7,947 nt of DNA from an uncultured Roseburia sp. (GTDB lineage: Bacteria > Bacillota > Clostridia > Lachnospirales > Lachnospiraceae), in the NCBI GenBank assembly GCA_905206195.1, contig CAJLGN010000049.1:1-7947 (forward strand), read 5' to 3'. Below are positions 5,890 through 7,947 of this stretch, piece after piece. The notes beneath the pieces were generated by a model. It was given only the letters and a program-made list of their open reading frames with translations, was not told the origin of the DNA and made no database searches. The stretch's first letter is position 1. The number at the start of each line of letters is the position of its first letter. Position numbers and translations under genes: made by a program.

Positions 5890-7401
5890 TTATTTTCTCT
5901 CCCCCACATCCCGCCGCATCTGGCCATCAATCTTGAGCTTTCTCCGATGATTTTTTCTCGCATAAATCGGTCGCCTCCACAGCCGTCTAAGCGGCATACG
6001 CCACAGGAAATCCCGCTCATCCTCATAATCGTTGATATCGGCCCCCACAAGCGGCATCAGGTAGGGAACACCAAAGCTCTTTAAATGGGAGAGGTGAATC
6101 AGCACCGCAAGCATTCCCGCAAGCATTCCAAAAAAGCCGAGCCACGCGCAAATTCCGATAAAAAAGAATTTGAGCAGCCGAAACGCCGTCGCGAACTCCT
6201 CATTCGGTATTGCAAACGAACAAAGCGCTGTGAAGGATATGACGATAACCACGATCGGGCTGACCAGATTGGCCTCCACCGCTGCCTGCCCGATAATCAG
6301 CCCCCCCACAATTCCGATCGTGTTTCCCATGGCCCCCGGCAGGCGTACCCCGGCCTCCCGCAAAAGCTCAAACGACAGCTCCATGATCAAAAGCTCAATG
6401 ACCGCCGGAAACGGCACCCCGCTTCTGGCATCCGCAAAGGACAAAAGCAGTGTCGTCGGTAAAATCTGCGTGTGAAAATTCGTCACCGCCAGATAAAATC
6501 CCGGAAGCGTCATCGCAAAAAAGGACGCCGCATAGCGCAAAAGCCGCTCGAAACTCGCTATCTCCCACCGGTTGTAATAATCGTCGCTGGTCTTAATGAA
6601 AGAGTTATAGTCTGTGGGCAGCAAAAGCCCCACCGGCGAGTTGTCCGACAACAGCACAACGCGCCCGTCCAAAATGGACATTGCCGCGCGGTCCGGCCTC
6701 TCTGTCGTCTGAAACTGCGGAAACGGGGAGTACCATTTCTCCTCCGTCAGCTGCTCAATCACACCGCTGTCCAAAACGCCGTCGATCACAAACCCCTCGA
6801 GCCTGCGCTCAATCTCCTGCAGAAGCCCCGGGCACACAAGCTCCTCCATGTACACCAGGTAGACATTGGTCTTCGAGCGCACGCCGAGCTTTTTCTGCTT
6901 GACCTTCACCTGCGGACTGCGGATGCGCTTTCGGATCAGTGCCGCGTTCTGTTTCACGGAATCCGTAAACCCCTCATTGGAACCGCGCACCACCTTCTCG
7001 GAATCCGCCTCATTGACCCCCATATTCGGATAGCCGTCGTCCGGTATCTTCACCGCCTGGTCGAACCCGTCCACAAAGAGGATCGCCTCCCCCGTGAGAA
7101 CGCCGTCCGCCGCCTCCTCGATGGTCTTAAAATAGGTCGCGTCGGAGAGGCCGAGCGCATTTTGCGCAAGCGCCTGCTGAATCTCCTCGCGCCCCAGTCC
7201 CCTCAGATACTTTAACAGCTCTAAAAGCGCAGAATTTCTCATGTCCACCGCCACCTCAATAAAGGTGAGGTAACACGACACGTCCTTGTTCTTTCCCAGT
7301 TTCATCTGTTTTTTCTTGATATCATCACAGGTCGAAAACAGCGCCTCCATATGTGCGACATTCTCACTGATGCTTTTGCTGATTGCAGTCTTTTCCGCCA
7401 T
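5890..7401 (-). CDS. GerA-family spore germinant receptor, A subunit
   Basis: I use ATG at 7399-7401 (503 residues, starting MAEKTAIS), preceded at close range by GGGGAGGG. An in-frame TTG at 7450-7452 would add 17 residues but lacks a good ribosome site, and the added Gly/Phe-rich stretch is not like the family. The length is typical of GerAA/GerKA proteins. Residues 1 to about 285 are the cytoplasmic N-terminal domain, with family landmarks AILFVDGF (about 106-113), VRGSNEGFTDSVKQN (138-152), PFPQFQTTERPD (226-237) and LLPTDYNSF (260-268). About five membrane segments follow, around 290-308, 330-345, 359-375, 381-401 and 408-436, including LPGAMGNTIGIVGG (354-367). A basic tail ends the protein. 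It forms a receptor with the BC fusion in the inner spore membrane and triggers germination when nutrients bind; the ligand cannot be read from sequence. Expression is probably forespore-specific (see the sigma-G-like site). Confidence 0.96.
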   Translation of the reverse strand: MAEKTAISKSISENVAHMEALFSTCDDIKKKQMKLGKNKDVSCYLTFIEVAVDMRNSALLELLKYLRGLGREEIQQALAQNALGLSDATYFKTIEEAADGVLTGEAILFVDGFDQAVKIPDDGYPNMGVNEADSEKVVRGSNEGFTDSVKQNAALIRKRIRSPQVKVKQKKLGVRSKTNVYLVYMEELVCPGLLQEIERRLEGFVIDGVLDSGVIEQLTEEKWYSPFPQFQTTERPDRAAMSILDGRVVLLSDNSPVGLLLPTDYNSFIKTSDDYYNRWEIASFERLLRYAASFFAMTLPGFYLAVTNFHTQILPTTLLLSFADARSGVPFPAVIELLIMELSFELLREAGVRLPGAMGNTIGIVGGLIIGQAAVEANLVSPIVVIVISFTALCSFAIPNEEFATAFRLLKFFFIGICAWLGFFGMLAGMLAVLIHLSHLKSFGVPYLMPLVGADINDYEDERDFLWRMPLRRLWRRPIYARKNHRRKLKIDGQMRRDVGERK

Positions 7402-7455
7402 CTTCCCTCCCCTTCCGCGCAGCGCCGCCCCAAAAAAGAATCCTCCCGCCAAAAT

Positions 7456-7492
7456 ACAAAAACAGGGGCAGGCGCCCGCGCCCGTCCCTGTT
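7456..7492 (-). terminator. Rho-independent terminator after the FCD-domain regulator
   Basis: On the minus strand, AACAGGG (7492-7486) pairs with CCCTGTT (7467-7461). The stem continues as GC-rich inner pairs (GGGCGC against GCGCCT) after one mismatch, giving about 14 pairs with a tiny loop. TTTTTG (7462-7457) and a further TATTTT follow. It lies about 33 bases past the regulator stop codon. The predicted start of the downstream germination transcript falls inside its left arm. Confidence 0.75.
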
Positions 7493-7521
7493 ATTTTGTT
7501 CCATTTTCAAACATCCTATTC
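7492..7521 (-). promoter_or_regulatory. Sigma-G-like promoter for the germinant receptor operon
   Basis: The minus strand has GAATA (7521-7517), an 18-base spacer, then CAAAATA (7498-7492). The Bacillus sigma-G consensus is GHATR, 18 bases, CATNHTA. The -35 is a full match and the -10 matches six of seven positions, with exact spacing. Transcription would start near 7485, leaving a leader of about 84 bases to the ATG at 7401. The site fits the known forespore expression of ger operons. The assignment rests on motif match and position only. Confidence 0.55.
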
Positions 7522-7524
7522 ACG

Positions 7525-7947
7525 TTATTCCTGTTCCCGGATGATCGCCTTGACCGCCATAGCCTGATTCTCCACATGCTTGTGCATCGCCGCCGTCAGC
7601 TTTTCCTTGTCCTTATTGGACAGCCCCTCCACGATCTCACAGTGCTCTTTCACGAGCATCGGATAATTCTTCTCATCCTTTAAGTACTCCACCCGGTAGC
7701 GGTACATCTGCTCCCTGAGATTGTTGAGCAGAATCACCAGCTTGGGATTTCCTGTCGCCTTATAAATAATATCGTGAAACTGCACATCCGCCTCCGCGAT
7801 CCGCTTCACGTCGCCGGTCTTCGTTGATTTCTCAAACTCATACATCGTCTCTCTCAGATGAGAGAGCTCCTCCCCCGAGATCTGCACACAGGAGATCGTC
7901 GCCGCAAGCTCATCCAGCGCATCGCGAATCTGAAGAACGTCCTCCAT
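7525..7947 (-). CDS. GntR/FadR-family regulator, C-terminal FCD domain (5' end outside the window)
   Basis: The visible 140 residues are an all-helical FCD ligand-binding domain. It opens with the family-typical phrase VLQIRDALDELAA and has the candidate metal or ligand residues Asp54 and His58 (in ADVQFHDII), His102 (KEHCEI) and His124 (HKHVENQ). Members of this family are usually about 220-240 residues, with an N-terminal winged helix of about 75 residues. That part is missing because the gene runs off the window, so the Met codon at 7945-7947 is probably internal. The protein should be a cytoplasmic repressor or activator responding to a small carboxylic acid. With a terminator between it and the germination operon, it is probably not co-transcribed with that operon and need not control it. 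Confidence 0.87.
   Translation of the reverse strand: MEDVLQIRDALDELAATISCVQISGEELSHLRETMYEFEKSTKTGDVKRIAEADVQFHDIIYKATGNPKLVILLNNLREQMYRYRVEYLKDEKNYPMLVKEHCEIVEGLSNKDKEKLTAAMHKHVENQAMAVKAIIREQE

Noticed and set aside
6472..7215. 247-codon plus-strand open frame opposite the A subunit gene
   Set aside because: It is antisense to the conserved GerA coding region. The Arg/His/Leu-rich product has no recognisable domain, which is typical of a shadow frame.
7945..7947. ATG at the window edge as the true start of the regulator
   Set aside because: It would give an FCD domain without the DNA-binding half normal for this family. The frame is simply cut by the window.
1..7947. CRISPR array, tRNA, rRNA, riboswitch or phage genes
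   Set aside because: Reading both strands I saw no regularly spaced direct repeats, no cloverleaf or rRNA-like segments, no conserved riboswitch core in the leaders, and no phage structural or integrase genes.

Overview
The window looks like chromosomal DNA from a spore-forming member of the Clostridia, most likely a gut-type Lachnospiraceae relative. The basis is a GerA-family spore germinant receptor operon, Gram-positive Shine-Dalgarno sites, and a large secreted LamG/SGNH carbohydrate-active protein. I cannot name the species. Every gene I accept is on the minus strand, so transcription runs from high to low coordinates.

Right end (7525-7947): the C-terminal ligand-binding (FCD) domain of a GntR/FadR-family regulator, whose DNA-binding N-terminus lies outside the window. 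It ends in a Rho-independent terminator (7456-7492). A forespore sigma-G-like promoter (7492-7521) overlaps the base of that terminator.

Middle (3738-7401): a two-gene germinant receptor operon. The A subunit (5890-7401) is followed 22 bases later by one 709-residue ORF (3738-5867). That ORF fuses a GerAB-type amino-acid-permease-like subunit to a GerAC-type lipoprotein subunit and keeps a lipobox in the middle of the chain. Together they would form a complete A+B+C receptor in the inner spore membrane from only two polypeptides. A clean terminator (3606-3645) closes the operon.

Left-middle (607-3375): a 922-residue secreted protein with its own near-consensus housekeeping promoter (TTGACA-17-GATAAT). 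It carries a signal peptide, a LamG/CBM40-like lectin domain, a degenerate SGNH-like domain, a beta-sandwich, an intact SGNH esterase domain and a second beta-sandwich. It is probably an extracellular glycan or sialic-acid O-acetyl esterase with an internally duplicated architecture.

Left end (1-606): an untidy, partly AT-rich stretch. It has a long G-U-rich hairpin followed by six Ts (481-530), which is probably the terminator of the 922-residue gene. It also has a nested palindrome (370-452) inside a doubtful small ORF, and a 78-codon small membrane protein gene whose last codons look like the end of an insertion sequence running off the window.

The most unusual items are the B-C subunit fusion, the promoter embedded in the terminator upstream of the germination operon, the live/dead tandem SGNH protein, and the palindromic structured region at 301-603.
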